Part shown: in pieces, positions 15,909 through 24,791 of the stretch | How the letters are laid out: each line of letters begins with the position of its first letter | How positions within the stretch are numbered: position 1 is the stretch's first letter | DNA from: Amycolatopsis sp. 2-15 | Lineage (GTDB): Bacteria; Actinomycetota; Actinomycetes; Mycobacteriales; Pseudonocardiaceae | Direction: 5' to 3' | NCBI RefSeq assembly: GCF_030285625.1 | Contig: NZ_CP127294.1 | Location: 1,932,001-1,996,000, forward strand | Length of the DNA: 64,000 bases | Notes under the pieces: model-generated | Seen by the model: the letters and a program-made list of their open reading frames with translations, nothing else | Database searches by the model: none | Told to the model about the DNA's origin: nothing | Position numbers and translations under genes: made by a program

Positions 15909-16593
15909 GCGTGAGTTGTTCTCCACCCTGCCTGGCGAAGTGCCGCCCGCCACGTTCACGAAGGACGACGTCGTCCGCGAGTCGCGCCGCCTGACACTGC
16001 GCCGCCGAAACCGCATCGCCGCTGGTGGAAGCGCTGTGGTGCTCGCTTTGGTGGGCTTCGGCGCGTACGGGCTCGTGGCCGGTACGGGCGGTAAGCCCGA
16101 TTCCGCCGCAGTCATGAATTCGGCCGAAGCTCCCGCGCAACCCGGAGCGTCGGCTGCGCGTCCTTTGGGTACTGGGGAGGGGAACTTCCCGGCTCTGCCG
16201 CCTCAGCAGGGAGGCAGTGGAGACGGGAGGACCGGCCCTCGGGTCGAAGGCGCCTCCGGGTGCGAAAAGGTGGACTGGGAGCTCGCCACAGCCCTCGCTG
16301 GCGAGCTCCCAGGCCACTTCACCGCCACGGAAGCCTCCCAGGGCAGCATCTGTACGACTGGCGCCCGCGGCGCCGGGTTCCCCCTGCCGAACGGCTCGAT
16401 CTCCGCGGCTGTGTTCCCGCACGGGGCGCCGGTGACGTATCCGGTGCAGTCGGCCGGTGCGGTCACTGCGCGTGCGGCCACCGGTACGGGCGGGACCCTC
16501 GTGCTGGTGAGTGTGCCGGGGACGATCGGGCACCCCGCGCCGTACGCCGGTGACCTGGCGCGCTTCGCCGCCTCGCTGGCCCCCCGGTTCTGA
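15901..16593 (+). CDS. single-pass membrane protein, candidate anti-sigma factor
   Basis: A 230-residue protein with a cytoplasmic N-terminus (about 1-35, with RRLTLRRRNR before the membrane), one transmembrane helix (about 38-60, GGSAVVLALVGFGAYGLVAG), then a low-complexity linker and an extracellular domain with two Cys (EGASGCEKVDWELA and SICTTGARG) that could be disulfide bonded. No zinc-binding HxxxCxxC motif is seen, so it is not a ZAS anti-sigma factor. The 8-base overlap with the sigma gene and the topology suggest it senses an envelope signal and restrains the sigma factor; this is inference. Confidence 0.75.
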   Translation: MDERELFSTLPGEVPPATFTKDDVVRESRRLTLRRRNRIAAGGSAVVLALVGFGAYGLVAGTGGKPDSAAVMNSAEAPAQPGASAARPLGTGEGNFPALPPQQGGSGDGRTGPRVEGASGCEKVDWELATALAGELPGHFTATEASQGSICTTGARGAGFPLPNGSISAAVFPHGAPVTYPVQSAGAVTARAATGTGGTLVLVSVPGTIGHPAPYAGDLARFAASLAPRF

Positions 16594-16630
16594 CGGCCTG
16601 TTGATGGCGCGGCTGGCAGAATGACCGGCC

Positions 16631-17230
16631 ATGACGGCAGCAGCAACCACCCCGAAGGGCGAGCGCCGGCGAGCCACCCTCGTCGAAGCCGCGGCGGAGC
16701 TGCTGGCCGAAGGCGGGTTCGACGCGGTGCGCCACCGGGCCGTCGCCGAGCGGGCCGGCCTGCCACTGGCGTCGACGACGTACTACTTCGACTCGCTCGA
16801 GGACCTGGTGACCGCCGCGGTCGAGCACCACTCGCAGGTGGAGCTGGCCAACGGGCGCCAGCAGCTGGAGGAACTGGCCACCCGCAACCGCGGCGTTTCG
16901 GCGACGGTGGAGCTCGTGCTGGACCTCCTGCTGGGCCCGCCCAGCGGTGATCCGGAGGCCGACGCGGAAGCGGTCCTGCTGCGCTACGAACGCCTGGTGG
17001 CCACCGGGCGTCGGCCGTATCTGCGGCCGTTGATGCGGACGTTGTCGGATCAGCTGAACGAGCTGCTGCTGGAGATCTTCACCCGCTCGGGGACCCCGGT
17101 GGACGGGGCGGAGCTGGAGAAGCTGGTGGCGCTGGTGGACGGCGCGGTGGTGAACGCGCTGATCGCGATCGACCCGGCGCCGCGGGCTGCTGCGGCGAGG
17201 ATGTTGCAGGCGGCGCTGGCGGATGGCTGA
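16631..17230 (+). CDS. TetR-family transcriptional regulator
   Basis: A 199-residue regulator. The N-terminal helix-turn-helix is clear (RRATLVEAAAELLAEGGFDAVRHRAVAERAGLPLASTTYYFDSLEDLVTAA in order), followed by a helical ligand-binding domain ending in ARMLQAALADG. A CAGAAT box 8 bases before the ATG and the lack of a ribosome site suggest a leaderless mRNA. No divergent neighbour or obvious operator points to a target. A perfect hairpin at 17317-17353 follows the gene. Confidence 0.9.
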   Translation: MTAAATTPKGERRRATLVEAAAELLAEGGFDAVRHRAVAERAGLPLASTTYYFDSLEDLVTAAVEHHSQVELANGRQQLEELATRNRGVSATVELVLDLLLGPPSGDPEADAEAVLLRYERLVATGRRPYLRPLMRTLSDQLNELLLEIFTRSGTPVDGAELEKLVALVDGAVVNALIAIDPAPRAAAARMLQAALADG

Positions 17231-17679
17231 GCTTTGGCCATGAGCGACATTTCTTTGCGCGGCCCCGGCGAGCTTGCCGTTTCGCTGCGCTGGGAGTCGC
17301 GCGCTGCGCCGGGGAACCTCAGCTCGAGCTGGTTCACGCGGCTCGAGCTGAGGTGTTCGCAGTACAGCGCTCCGCCGAACCCGTCGGCCGCGACACTCAG
17401 CCGACCTGCGCAAGGACCTCGAACTCGCCGACGGTCCCGGCGGACAAACCCCCGCCCTCCCAAGGGGGCGTGCCCTTGTCCAGTCTATCGGCCGCCCCCG
17501 ACAAAGCGCGGTACTCGCGGCGAAACCAGGCGTTTCTGTGGACAACGTTCCGATCGGGCTGAGTGCTGTGGACAACCGCGCCACAAGCGCGCTGAATGTG
17601 CTATCGCGGTCGCCCCAGGCCCAGGCCCAGGCTTAGTCCGAGGCGCCAGCCCCAGGCCCGCGCTCACCGAAACCAACTC
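17231..17679. other. gene-free stretch with hairpin and DnaA-box-like motifs
   Basis: About 450 bases between convergent TetR and GntR genes. It contains a 13-base-arm hairpin (17317-17353), a C-run/G-run patch (17450-17470), two copies of TTGTCCACA read on the minus strand (17537-17545 and 17567-17575), and three tandem CCAGGC-type units near 17619-17636. I found no gene or RNA that I can support. Confidence 0.5.
17317..17353. terminator. bidirectional hairpin terminator
   Basis: Perfect 13-base arms (CCTCAGCTCGAGC and its complement) with an 11-base loop lie between convergent genes. There is no T-tract on either side. Confidence 0.6.
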
Positions 17680-18384
17680 CTACCGGCGCGACTTCTTCGC
17701 CTTGTCCAAGTCGTCCCGGGACTTCGTCACCAACGCGAACATCGCACTCTCCGCCGCGCCCGGGTCGCGTGCCAGGATCGCGTCCAGGACCTTCCGGTGG
17801 GAAGGCACGGGGTTGTCCGAGGGGCCCGACCCGTGCACCAGCTTGTCGCGCTCCGCGAGGCCGATGGCGATGACGCGTTCCACCTGAAGCAGGAAGTTGT
17901 TGTGCGTCGCGGTCATCAGGGCGCGGTGGAAGGTCAGGTCGGCGCGGACGCTGGCTTCGGGGTCGTCGCCGGCGGTGGTCATGTCGTCCAGAGCGGCGCG
18001 CAATGCGTCCAGGTCCGCCGAGTCCGCGCGTTCGGCGGCGATGCGTGCGGCGGCGGGTTCGACGACGGTGCGGACCTCGGTCAGCTCGTCGAGCAGGCCC
18101 GGGTTGTCGCTGGCCGCGGTTTGCCAGCGCATGACGTCGGTGTCGAGCATGTTCCACTGTTCGCGCGGCTGGACGAACGTGCCGCGCTTCTGGCGGGCGT
18201 CGATCATTCCCTTGGCGGCCAGCACTTTCAGCGCCTCGCGCAGGGCGGTGAGGCTGATGTCGAGCTCTTCGCGCAGCGCGGGCAGGTCGAGCACGGTGCC
18301 CTCGCCCCACTCGTCGGACAGGATCCGGGCGGCGAGCGTCTCGACGGTCTGTCCGTGCAGACCGCGGGGCCGGTGTTCGGACAA
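17680..18384 (-). CDS. GntR/FCD regulator of the galactoside island
   Basis: FadR-subfamily regulator of 234 residues. The winged helix-turn-helix includes LPALREELDISLTALREALKVLAAKGMIDARQKRGTFV; the C-terminal FCD domain has the metal/ligand positions in DLTFHRALMTATHN and PSHRKVLDAI. Such proteins are repressors released by sugar acids or similar ligands; DgoR of galactonate metabolism is in this family. It is divergent from the sugar ABC operon, across a palindromic AT-rich site at 18439-18464 whose relative occurs before the pfkB/GH27 pair. I chose TTG 18384, behind GAGGGG; ATG 18417 behind GAGGTAGG is an alternative that adds 11 residues. Confidence 0.88.
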   Translation of the reverse strand: MSEHRPRGLHGQTVETLAARILSDEWGEGTVLDLPALREELDISLTALREALKVLAAKGMIDARQKRGTFVQPREQWNMLDTDVMRWQTAASDNPGLLDELTEVRTVVEPAAARIAAERADSADLDALRAALDDMTTAGDDPEASVRADLTFHRALMTATHNNFLLQVERVIAIGLAERDKLVHGSGPSDNPVPSHRKVLDAILARDPGAAESAMFALVTKSRDDLDKAKKSRR

Positions 18385-18399
18385 TGGAGGTCCCCTCAG

Positions 18400-18412
18400 T
18401 CGGCAGTGCCGA
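18400..18412. promoter_or_regulatory. palindrome TCGGCA-G-TGCCGA near regulator start
   Basis: Perfect 6-base arms around one central base, 16 bases upstream of the preferred GntR start. It could be an additional operator or an mRNA structure; there is no second copy that I noticed. Confidence 0.3.
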
Positions 18413-18438
18413 GTCATCCTACCTCGGACGCGATTACG

Positions 18439-18464
18439 TCATAAATTATGAATACATCTTGACA
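18439..18464. promoter_or_regulatory. GntR operator overlapping -35 of sugar ABC operon
   Basis: TCATAA-A-TTATGA (18439-18451) is a perfect palindrome in AT-rich sequence, followed by TTGACA at 18459-18464, a consensus -35. Positions 18441-18463 match 16 of 23 bases of 26369-26391, upstream of pfkB and GH27. On the other strand CATAAT (18450-18445) can serve as the -10 of the regulator gene. A regulator bound here would control both directions. Confidence 0.6.
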
Positions 18465-18549
18465 GCCGCCAGCCCGGTTGCAAGTCTGTGCCAGCAGTCA
18501 CTCCCCCCGAAGGGGAGCGACGCTCCATTCAGACAAAGGGGTCACAGCG

Positions 18550-19857
18550 ATGACGACTGCAGCAGGCCTGTCCCGCCGTCATTTCCTGCGCAACGCCGGC
18601 CTCGTCGGCCTGGGAGCACTCGGTTCGAGCAGCTTCCTCGCAGCGTGCGCCACCTCGGCCTCCAACGGCCCGGTGAAACAGGCCGCCGGTGCGGTCACCG
18701 TCCAGTCGAACCTCTCCTCGCCACAGGCGAAGGTCGCCATCGAGGCGCTCGCCAAGGCGTTCGGGGACAAGGGCGGCGCGACCGCGACGGTCAACACCGT
18801 CGCGTCGGAGACCTTCCGCACCCAGCTGCCGAGCTACCTGACCTCGGCGAACCCGCCCGACACGTTCACGTGGTACCCGGGTTCGCTGCTGTCGGGCTAC
18901 GCGAAGAAGGGCCTGCTGCTCGACGTCGGCGACGTGTGGCAGACGATGGGCAACTACTCCCAGGCCATGCGCAGCCTCTCGGGCGACGGCGCGGGCCACC
19001 AGGTGTTCGTGCCCACAAGCTACTACTGGTGGGGCTTCTTCTACCGCAAGTCCAACTTCGCCAAGTGGGGCGTGAAGCCGCCGACGAACTGGAGCGAGTT
19101 CCTCGCGCTGTGCGAGACCTTGAAGGGCAAGGGCATCTCGCCCATCGGCCTCGGCGCGGGCGGCGGCACGCAGTGGACCGCCTCGGCGTGGTTCGACTAC
19201 CTCAACATCCGCATCAACGGCGCGCAGTTCCACCGCGACCTGCTCGCCGGTCGCGGCCGCTTCGACGACCCGAAGGTCAAGAAGATCTTCGACCCGTGGC
19301 GCCAGGTGCTGCCCTACACCGACCCCAACGGCACGGCGCTCGCATTCCAGGACGCCACCACCGTGCTGCTGCAGGGCAAGACCGGCATGGTGCTCACCGG
19401 CACCTTCTTCGCCGACGCCGCCCCGAAGGACGCGCTGGACGACCTCGACTTCTTCCAGTTCCCGATCCTCGACCCGAGCGTGCCCGTCGCCGAGGAAGGC
19501 CCGACCGACGGGTTCTTCGCCAGCGCTCGCACGCCGCACGTGGCCGAGGTCAAGGAGTGGTTCAAGTACGTGGCCACGGCCGAGGCGCAGGAGCTCTACA
19601 TCAAGAACTCCTCCGGTACGGTGCTGCCCGCGAACCCGTCGGCCAAGGACTCCGGCACGCCGCTGGTCCAAAAGGGACGGAAGCTGCTCAACGACGCCAA
19701 GGAGCTCACGCAGTTCTTCAACCGCGACTCCTCCGACGCGCTGCAGCCGACGGCCGACGCCGCGCTGATCCGCTTCATCCAGAAGCCCAACGAGCTCGAC
19801 TCGATCCTGAGCGACTGGCAGACGGCCGCGGCGAAGGTCTGGCAGGGGCAGTCCTGA
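18550..19857 (+). CDS. sugar ABC transporter substrate-binding lipoprotein
   Basis: Extracellular solute-binding protein (family 1) of 435 residues. It has a Tat-type signal (SRRHFLRNAG) merged with a lipobox (LAAC), so it is probably folded before export and then lipid anchored. The mature part carries GNYSQAMRSL and the YYWWGFFYRKSNFAKWGV segment typical of sugar-binding proteins of the CUT1 class. ATG 18550 lies behind AAAGGGG. First gene of an operon with two permeases and an intracellular GH36 alpha-galactosidase, so alpha-galactosides such as raffinose or melibiose are probable ligands (inference). No ATPase gene is present, as usual for actinobacterial CUT1 systems that share an MsiK-type ATPase. 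Confidence 0.93.
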   Translation: MTTAAGLSRRHFLRNAGLVGLGALGSSSFLAACATSASNGPVKQAAGAVTVQSNLSSPQAKVAIEALAKAFGDKGGATATVNTVASETFRTQLPSYLTSANPPDTFTWYPGSLLSGYAKKGLLLDVGDVWQTMGNYSQAMRSLSGDGAGHQVFVPTSYYWWGFFYRKSNFAKWGVKPPTNWSEFLALCETLKGKGISPIGLGAGGGTQWTASAWFDYLNIRINGAQFHRDLLAGRGRFDDPKVKKIFDPWRQVLPYTDPNGTALAFQDATTVLLQGKTGMVLTGTFFADAAPKDALDDLDFFQFPILDPSVPVAEEGPTDGFFASARTPHVAEVKEWFKYVATAEAQELYIKNSSGTVLPANPSAKDSGTPLVQKGRKLLNDAKELTQFFNRDSSDALQPTADAALIRFIQKPNELDSILSDWQTAAAKVWQGQS

Positions 19858-19858
19858 C

Positions 19859-20764
19859 ATGGCGGTGCTCGCTGCCCCGGTGAAGCGGCGGCGGCGCGCG
19901 GTCCGCCGCGTGCCGCCGACGCTGCTCCTGTTCGTGCTCGTGCCTGTGGCCGTCGAGGGATTCTGGGTCTTCTGGCCGGCGCTGCAGGGGTTCTACCTGT
20001 CGCTGACCAACTGGGACGGGGTCTCCGCGCCGACGTTCGTGGGGCTGGACAACTACGCCGAGATGTTGTCCGACGATATCTTCGGCACGGCCGCGCTCGA
20101 CACGGTGATCTAGATCGTGCTGTTCGGCGGGTTGTCGGCGGCGGGCGGGCTCGGACTCGCCATGCTGCTCAACCGCGAGCGCAAGGGTGTCGGGTTCTAC
20201 CGGGCCGCATTGTTCACGCCCGTGGTGTTCTCGCTGGTCGCGACCGCGCTGATCTGGCAGGCGATCTACCAGCCCGACGGCGTGTTCAACAACATCCTCG
20301 GCGCGGTCGGCCTGGGCAGCTGGAAACACTCGTGGCTCGCCGATCCCGACACCGCGCTCTACGCGGTGCTCGTGCCGGCGCTGTGGCGCCAGCTCGGCTA
20401 CGTGATGGTGCTGTACCTGGCCGGTTTGAAGGGCATCGACCCCGCGCTGTACGAAGCGGCCAAATTGGACGGTGCCACGGGCTGGCAGCAGTTCCGGCAC
20501 GTGACGTGGCCGCAGCTGCGCAGCGTCAACGCCGTGGTCCTGTCGGTGATCATCATCGACTCGCTGCGGTCGTTCGACGTGGTGTGGTCGATGACCAAGG
20601 GCGGGCCGTACCACTCGTCGGAGCTGCTGAGCACCTACATGTACTCCACCGCGTTCCAGTCGCTGCGGCTCGGTTACGCGTCCGCGCTGGCCGTGGTGAT
20701 CTTCATCCTCGCGTTCGGTGTGATCGTGACCTACCTCGTGCGAGCGTTCCGGGAGGACCAGTGA
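19859..20764 (+). pseudogene. sugar ABC permease (MalF-like) with in-frame amber stop
   Basis: CUT1-type permease that would be 301 residues. The frame is continuous except for TAG at 20111-20113 after ...ALDTVI; reading resumes in the same frame as IVLFGGLSAAGGLGLAMLLNRE. Homologous permeases commonly have Trp at such a position (VIW-x-VLF), so a TGG to TAG change is the simplest explanation. Everything downstream, including the EAA loop LYEAAKLDGATGWQQFRHVT, is intact. The product would be cut to 84 residues with one membrane helix. Either the importer is disabled, the stop is read through, or the base is an error. Start ATG 19859 is one base after the preceding stop; the next gene overlaps by 4 bases. 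Confidence 0.85.
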
Positions 20765-21654
20765 GCGTGACCACGACCCGGCCGGCAGCTCCTGCCACGC
20801 CGGAGGAACGAGTCCCGGCCAAGCGCAACCACGGCAAGCAGGGCCGCACGTTCGGCTTCCACCTGGTGGCCGGCGGCCTGTCCGTCCTGTGGCTGTTGCC
20901 GATCGTGCTGGTCATCACCACCAGCGTCCGGTCCTTTTCGGACATCGCGAGCAACGGCCTCGGCGCGCTGCCGCACTCGTTCGACCTCAGCTCGTTCGGT
21001 GAGGCGTGGGGCGTCGGCGGCGGTGGCCACGCGATGCTCAACAGCTTCATCGTCACGATCCCGACCGTGCTGCTGTCGCTGCTGCTCGCGTCGGCCGCGG
21101 CGTTCGCGCTGAGCCGCTACCAGATCCCGTTCCGCCGCACGATCATCCTGATCATGCTGTCGGGTAACCTGCTGCCGCCGCAGATCCTGCTGGTGCCGGT
21201 GTCGAAGCTGTCCGAGCTGCTCGGCATCTACGACACGCTCACGGCGCTGATCATCGTGCAGGTCGGCTTCGGACTCGGCTTCTACACGTTCGTGCTGCAG
21301 GGTTTCATGCGGTCCATTCCGGACGAGATCCAGCAGGCGGCGCTGATCGACGGCGCCGGGCCGATCGCCATTTTCTGGCGCATCATCCTGCCGATGACCC
21401 GCCCGGCGCTGGCGGCGCTCGGCGCGCTGGCGTTCACCTGGACGTTCAACGACCTGCTGTGGTCGATCACCGTGCTGCGCACCGAGACCGTGATGCCGGT
21501 GACGCCGGCGTTGCTCGGCCTGCAGGGCCAGTACGTGTCCAACTGGAACGTGATCGCGGCCGGTTCGGTGATCGCCGCCGTGCCGACCGTGGCCGTGTTC
21601 CTGCGGTTCCAGAAGCACTTCATCTCCGGGCTCGCGATCGGGGCGATCAAGTGA
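20761..21654 (+). CDS. sugar ABC permease (MalG-like)
   Basis: Second CUT1 permease, 297 residues, six predicted membrane helices, with the EAA loop as EIQQAALIDGAGPIAIFWRI. GTG 20761 overlaps the upstream permease stop by 4 bases and has GGGAGGA before it. It ends 4 bases into the GH36 gene, so transporter and enzyme are translationally coupled. The partner permease carries an amber stop, so this subunit may lack a partner. Confidence 0.93.
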   Translation: MSVTTTRPAAPATPEERVPAKRNHGKQGRTFGFHLVAGGLSVLWLLPIVLVITTSVRSFSDIASNGLGALPHSFDLSSFGEAWGVGGGGHAMLNSFIVTIPTVLLSLLLASAAAFALSRYQIPFRRTIILIMLSGNLLPPQILLVPVSKLSELLGIYDTLTALIIVQVGFGLGFYTFVLQGFMRSIPDEIQQAALIDGAGPIAIFWRIILPMTRPALAALGALAFTWTFNDLLWSITVLRTETVMPVTPALLGLQGQYVSNWNVIAAGSVIAAVPTVAVFLRFQKHFISGLAIGAIK

Positions 21655-23705
21655 ATCAACGGTGGACGCTCGAACTCGAATCCACTTCGTATACCGTCAC
21701 GCTGGAGCCGGGGAATCGGTGGCTGGAGCTCGTTGCGTGGGGTCCGCGCGGCGTCGAGCGTGGTCCGTCTCCGCTGGCCAACCGCGGTGACGTGCACTTC
21801 ATCACCGATGCCGACGCCGCGCCGGTCGAGTACGCGCCGCGCGGGTTGCGGCCGTTCTCGGGTGCGGACCTCGCCGTGGCGGGGGACTCGTGGTGGCGGT
21901 TCGACGCCGACGAATCCACCGAAACGGTGCTGCGGCTGGCGTTTGTCGATGAGGTGACCGGCCTGCGGGCAGTGCAGTGTTACCGCGCGGAACCGAGCAC
22001 CGATGTGCTGTGCCGGTGGGTCGAGTTCACGAACACCGGCAGCGCGACCCTCGAGATCGACCGGCTCGGTTCGGCGGGTGTGTGCGTGCCGACGGGACTC
22101 GACGGTGCGCGGCTCACCTATCTGACCGGGCAGTGGTCGCAGGAGTTCACCCGGCGCTCGACGGTGCTCGAAGCCGGAAGTTTCCGCATGGAGAGCCGGT
22201 TCGGCGTGCCGGGGCACCAGTACGTGCCGTGGCTCGCGGTGCAGGACGCCGGCTCGCCGGACGGTCCGGCGTACGGCGTTTCCCTGGCCTGGTCGGGTTC
22301 GTGGGAGCTCGACGCCGAGATCGAGCCGAGTGGTCTCACGCGCGTGCGCGCGGGCCGGCTGGCCAACCCCGGCCCGATCCGGCTTGAACCCGGCGCCGCA
22401 CTGTCCACTCCGGAACTGGCGCTGGCGTCCAGCGTGGACGGACTCGCCGGGCTGGCCGACGTGTGGCACGCGTACTCGCGCAAGCTCGCCGGGCCGCGGC
22501 TCGAAAAGCGCCGCCCGGTGCTCTACAACTCCTGGGAAGCCACGGGTTTCGAGGTAAACGGCGCACGTCAGCTCGACCTCGCCAAGCAGGCTGCGGACCT
22601 GGGCGTGGAGCTGTTCGTGGTGGACGACGGCTGGTTCGTCGGCCGCGACGACGACACCGGCGGCCTGGGTGACTGGACGCCGGAGCAGTCGTCGTTCGAG
22701 GGCGGCTTCGGCGCGTTCGTCGACTCCGTGCGCGCGCTGGGACTGGACTTCGGCCTGTGGGTGGAACCCGAGGCGATCAGCCCGAAGTCCAAGCTCTACG
22801 CCGAGCACCCCGACTGGGTCTACCGCCTCGACGGCCGCCCCGCGACGCTGATCCGAAACCAGCTCCTGCTCGACCTCGGCAAGCCCGAGGTGTTCGAGTA
22901 CGTGCGCGGAGTGCTCGACGAGCTGCTCACCGCGTATCCCATCTCCTACCTCAAGTGGGACATGAACCGCCCGCCGACCGAACGCGGCCGCCCTGGCGCG
23001 CCGTCGGCGGACCTGGACGCCGAGCACGTCACGAATTACCACCGGCTGCTCGACCACCTGCGCACGACCTACCCCGACCTCATCGTCGAGTCGTGCGCCG
23101 GCGGTGGTGGCCGCACGGACCTGGCGACGGTCTCGCGCAGCGATGTCGTGTGGCCCAGCGACAACACCGCGCCGCTGGATCGGTTGCGGATTCAGGACGG
23201 GTTCCTGCTGATGCACGCGCCGCACCTGATGAGCTCGTGGGTCACGGACGCGCCCGGCGTGTTCGACCCGCGGCCGCGTTCGCTGCGGTTCCGGTTCGTG
23301 CTCGCGATGGCGGGTGTGCTGGGCATCGGGGCGGACCTGTCGCACTGGGACGCCGACCAGCGGGCGGAGGCCGCGGAGCTGATCACGCGGTACAAGGAGC
23401 TGCGGCCGATCCTCCACACCGGACGGTGCCGGGTCCTGTCCGGACCGGAGCGCACCACCGCGGCCAGCCAGTACACGCTGGGCGACCAGACCGTGGTGCT
23501 GGCGTGGAGCACCGGGCAGCTGGTGGGAACGCCGCTCGTGCCGGGCCGATCGTCGCGCATCAAGCTGCACGGGCTCGACACGGCCGCCACCTACCGCGAC
23601 GAGGCCGGCGTGGAGTACTCCGGTGCCCACCTCGTGCACGTGGGTCTGCCCGTCGAATGGACCGCGCAGCACGACGCGGACGTGTTCGTCCTCACCCAGG
23701 TCTGA
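21651..23705 (+). CDS. GH36 alpha-galactosidase, cytoplasmic
   Basis: Retaining alpha-galactosidase of glycoside hydrolase family 36, 684 residues, releasing galactose from alpha-galactosides. An N-terminal beta-supersandwich is followed by the TIM barrel. The nucleophile is D437 in KWDMNR and the acid/base D504 in WPSDNTAPLD; SCAGGGGRTDL lies between them as in characterised members. No signal peptide, so it acts on imported oligosaccharides. GTG 21651 overlaps the permease stop by 4 bases. It is last in the transporter operon and convergent with the lactonase gene across a hairpin terminator. A secreted GH27 enzyme of the same activity is encoded 3 kb away. Confidence 0.95.
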   Translation: MNQRWTLELESTSYTVTLEPGNRWLELVAWGPRGVERGPSPLANRGDVHFITDADAAPVEYAPRGLRPFSGADLAVAGDSWWRFDADESTETVLRLAFVDEVTGLRAVQCYRAEPSTDVLCRWVEFTNTGSATLEIDRLGSAGVCVPTGLDGARLTYLTGQWSQEFTRRSTVLEAGSFRMESRFGVPGHQYVPWLAVQDAGSPDGPAYGVSLAWSGSWELDAEIEPSGLTRVRAGRLANPGPIRLEPGAALSTPELALASSVDGLAGLADVWHAYSRKLAGPRLEKRRPVLYNSWEATGFEVNGARQLDLAKQAADLGVELFVVDDGWFVGRDDDTGGLGDWTPEQSSFEGGFGAFVDSVRALGLDFGLWVEPEAISPKSKLYAEHPDWVYRLDGRPATLIRNQLLLDLGKPEVFEYVRGVLDELLTAYPISYLKWDMNRPPTERGRPGAPSADLDAEHVTNYHRLLDHLRTTYPDLIVESCAGGGGRTDLATVSRSDVVWPSDNTAPLDRLRIQDGFLLMHAPHLMSSWVTDAPGVFDPRPRSLRFRFVLAMAGVLGIGADLSHWDADQRAEAAELITRYKELRPILHTGRCRVLSGPERTTAASQYTLGDQTVVLAWSTGQLVGTPLVPGRSSRIKLHGLDTAATYRDEAGVEYSGAHLVHVGLPVEWTAQHDADVFVLTQV

Positions 23706-23726
23706 ACACAGGTTTGAACACAGCGC

Positions 23727-23762
23727 AACGCCCTGCCGGCTTCGCTGGGCAGGCAGGGCGTT
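23727..23762. terminator. bidirectional hairpin terminator
   Basis: Arms AACGCCCTGCC (23727-23737) and its exact complement (23752-23762), extendable by CAGCG/CGCTG outside, lie between convergent GH36 and lactonase genes. Confidence 0.75.
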
Positions 23763-23786
23763 TCGCTGTGCTCAGAAACGTCGGGA

Positions 23787-24791
23787 TCAGAAACTCAGCG
23801 GCAGCACGAAGCTCGGCGACCCCGTCGGGATCTGCACGACGTCGGCCTTCCCCAGCTCGTCGAGCCGGAACGCGGTCAGCACGTCGTCGAACTGCGCCGC
23901 GACGTAACAGATCCCGTCCACCACGGCGAAGTGCCGCGGGTGCGCACCACAAGCCTGGTCCGCGACGGCCGCCAGCGGCGAGCCGGTGAACGACGTGACG
24001 CAGTCCGCGCCCCGGTTCGACAGGTACACGCCAGAGTTCAGGATCTCCAGGTGGGCCACGATGTTCTCGCCGTCGAACGCACCGTGCGTGGCCGGCGTCG
24101 ACGCGACCACCTCGAACGCGCCCGGCGACGTCTCCCGGACCGTCAGCACCTCACTGGACAGCTCACAAGCCACGTAGGCCAGGTCCGACCCGGGAATCCG
24201 CACGAGCTGCCGCGGCCCGCTGCCCGCCGGCAGCTTCGACACGGCGAGCAGCGTGAGCTCACCGGCGTCGGAGAGCGTGTAGCTGCGGATCTCATCGGTT
24301 CCGAGGTCCACGGCACTCACCACGGACCCGTCGGCACTCGGCACCGCCATGTGGACGTGCGCGGCCTCCTGCCGCACCTCGTTCGGCCCCGTGCCGCTGT
24401 GCTGCACCAGATCCGTCCGGCCCGTGATCCGTCCTTCGGCCGACAGCCCGAACACCGCGAGACTGCCCCCGGTGTAGTTGGCGCACAACAGGAACCGGCC
24501 GTCCGGCGTCACCGCGAGGTGGCACGGGTGCGCGCCGCCGCTCGGCACCTCGGAATCCAGCACGGACAACGCACCGTCCACAAGCGACACCGAGGACACG
24601 GCGCCGGAATCGGTCTCGTTGGTCGTGTACAGCACCGGCAACGTCGGGTGCTTGACCAGCCACGACGGCGACCGCAGCGCCAGCGTCGAGTCGAAAACAA
24701 GACCGGCGGACTCGCGGCGGAACGTGGAGATCCCGCCGCCGTTCCCGCCCATCTCGGCGGTGTAGCAGCCGACCAGCACGACGTCCGTCAC
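23787..24791 (-). CDS. lactonase, seven-bladed propeller (Pgl-like)
   Basis: Lactonase-family beta-propeller of 334 residues, like 6-phosphogluconolactonase YbhE. Repeating blade strands are visible, with GGAHPCHLAVTPDGRFLLCANY and AHVHMAVPSADGS, and near the end GAHPRHFAV. In this setting it probably opens the galactonolactone formed by the sugar dehydrogenase (inference). GTG 24791 overlaps the aldolase stop by 4 bases, and the three leftward genes pfkB, aldolase and lactonase form one coupled unit. The frame is open far upstream but that part overlaps the aldolase gene on the same strand. Confidence 0.9.
   Translation of the reverse strand: MTDVVLVGCYTAEMGGNGGGISTFRRESAGLVFDSTLALRSPSWLVKHPTLPVLYTTNETDSGAVSSVSLVDGALSVLDSEVPSGGAHPCHLAVTPDGRFLLCANYTGGSLAVFGLSAEGRITGRTDLVQHSGTGPNEVRQEAAHVHMAVPSADGSVVSAVDLGTDEIRSYTLSDAGELTLLAVSKLPAGSGPRQLVRIPGSDLAYVACELSSEVLTVRETSPGAFEVVASTPATHGAFDGENIVAHLEILNSGVYLSNRGADCVTSFTGSPLAAVADQACGAHPRHFAVVDGICYVAAQFDDVLTAFRLDELGKADVVQIPTGSPSFVLPLSF

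Noticed and set aside
17050..17463. Open frame antisense to the TetR gene end and into the gene-free stretch
   Set aside because: No ribosome site and no family; part lies opposite a clear TetR gene.
17231..17679. Replication origin or structured RNA gene
   Set aside because: Only two DnaA-like boxes, no dnaA/dnaN neighbours and no AT-rich unwinding region; no tRNA, SRP or RNase P RNA core could be recognised.
21282..23672. Very long open frame antisense to GH36 alpha-galactosidase
   Set aside because: High G+C content gives long antisense frames. It is rich in Arg, Gly and His without any recognisable domain, whereas the sense strand has GH36 catalytic motifs.
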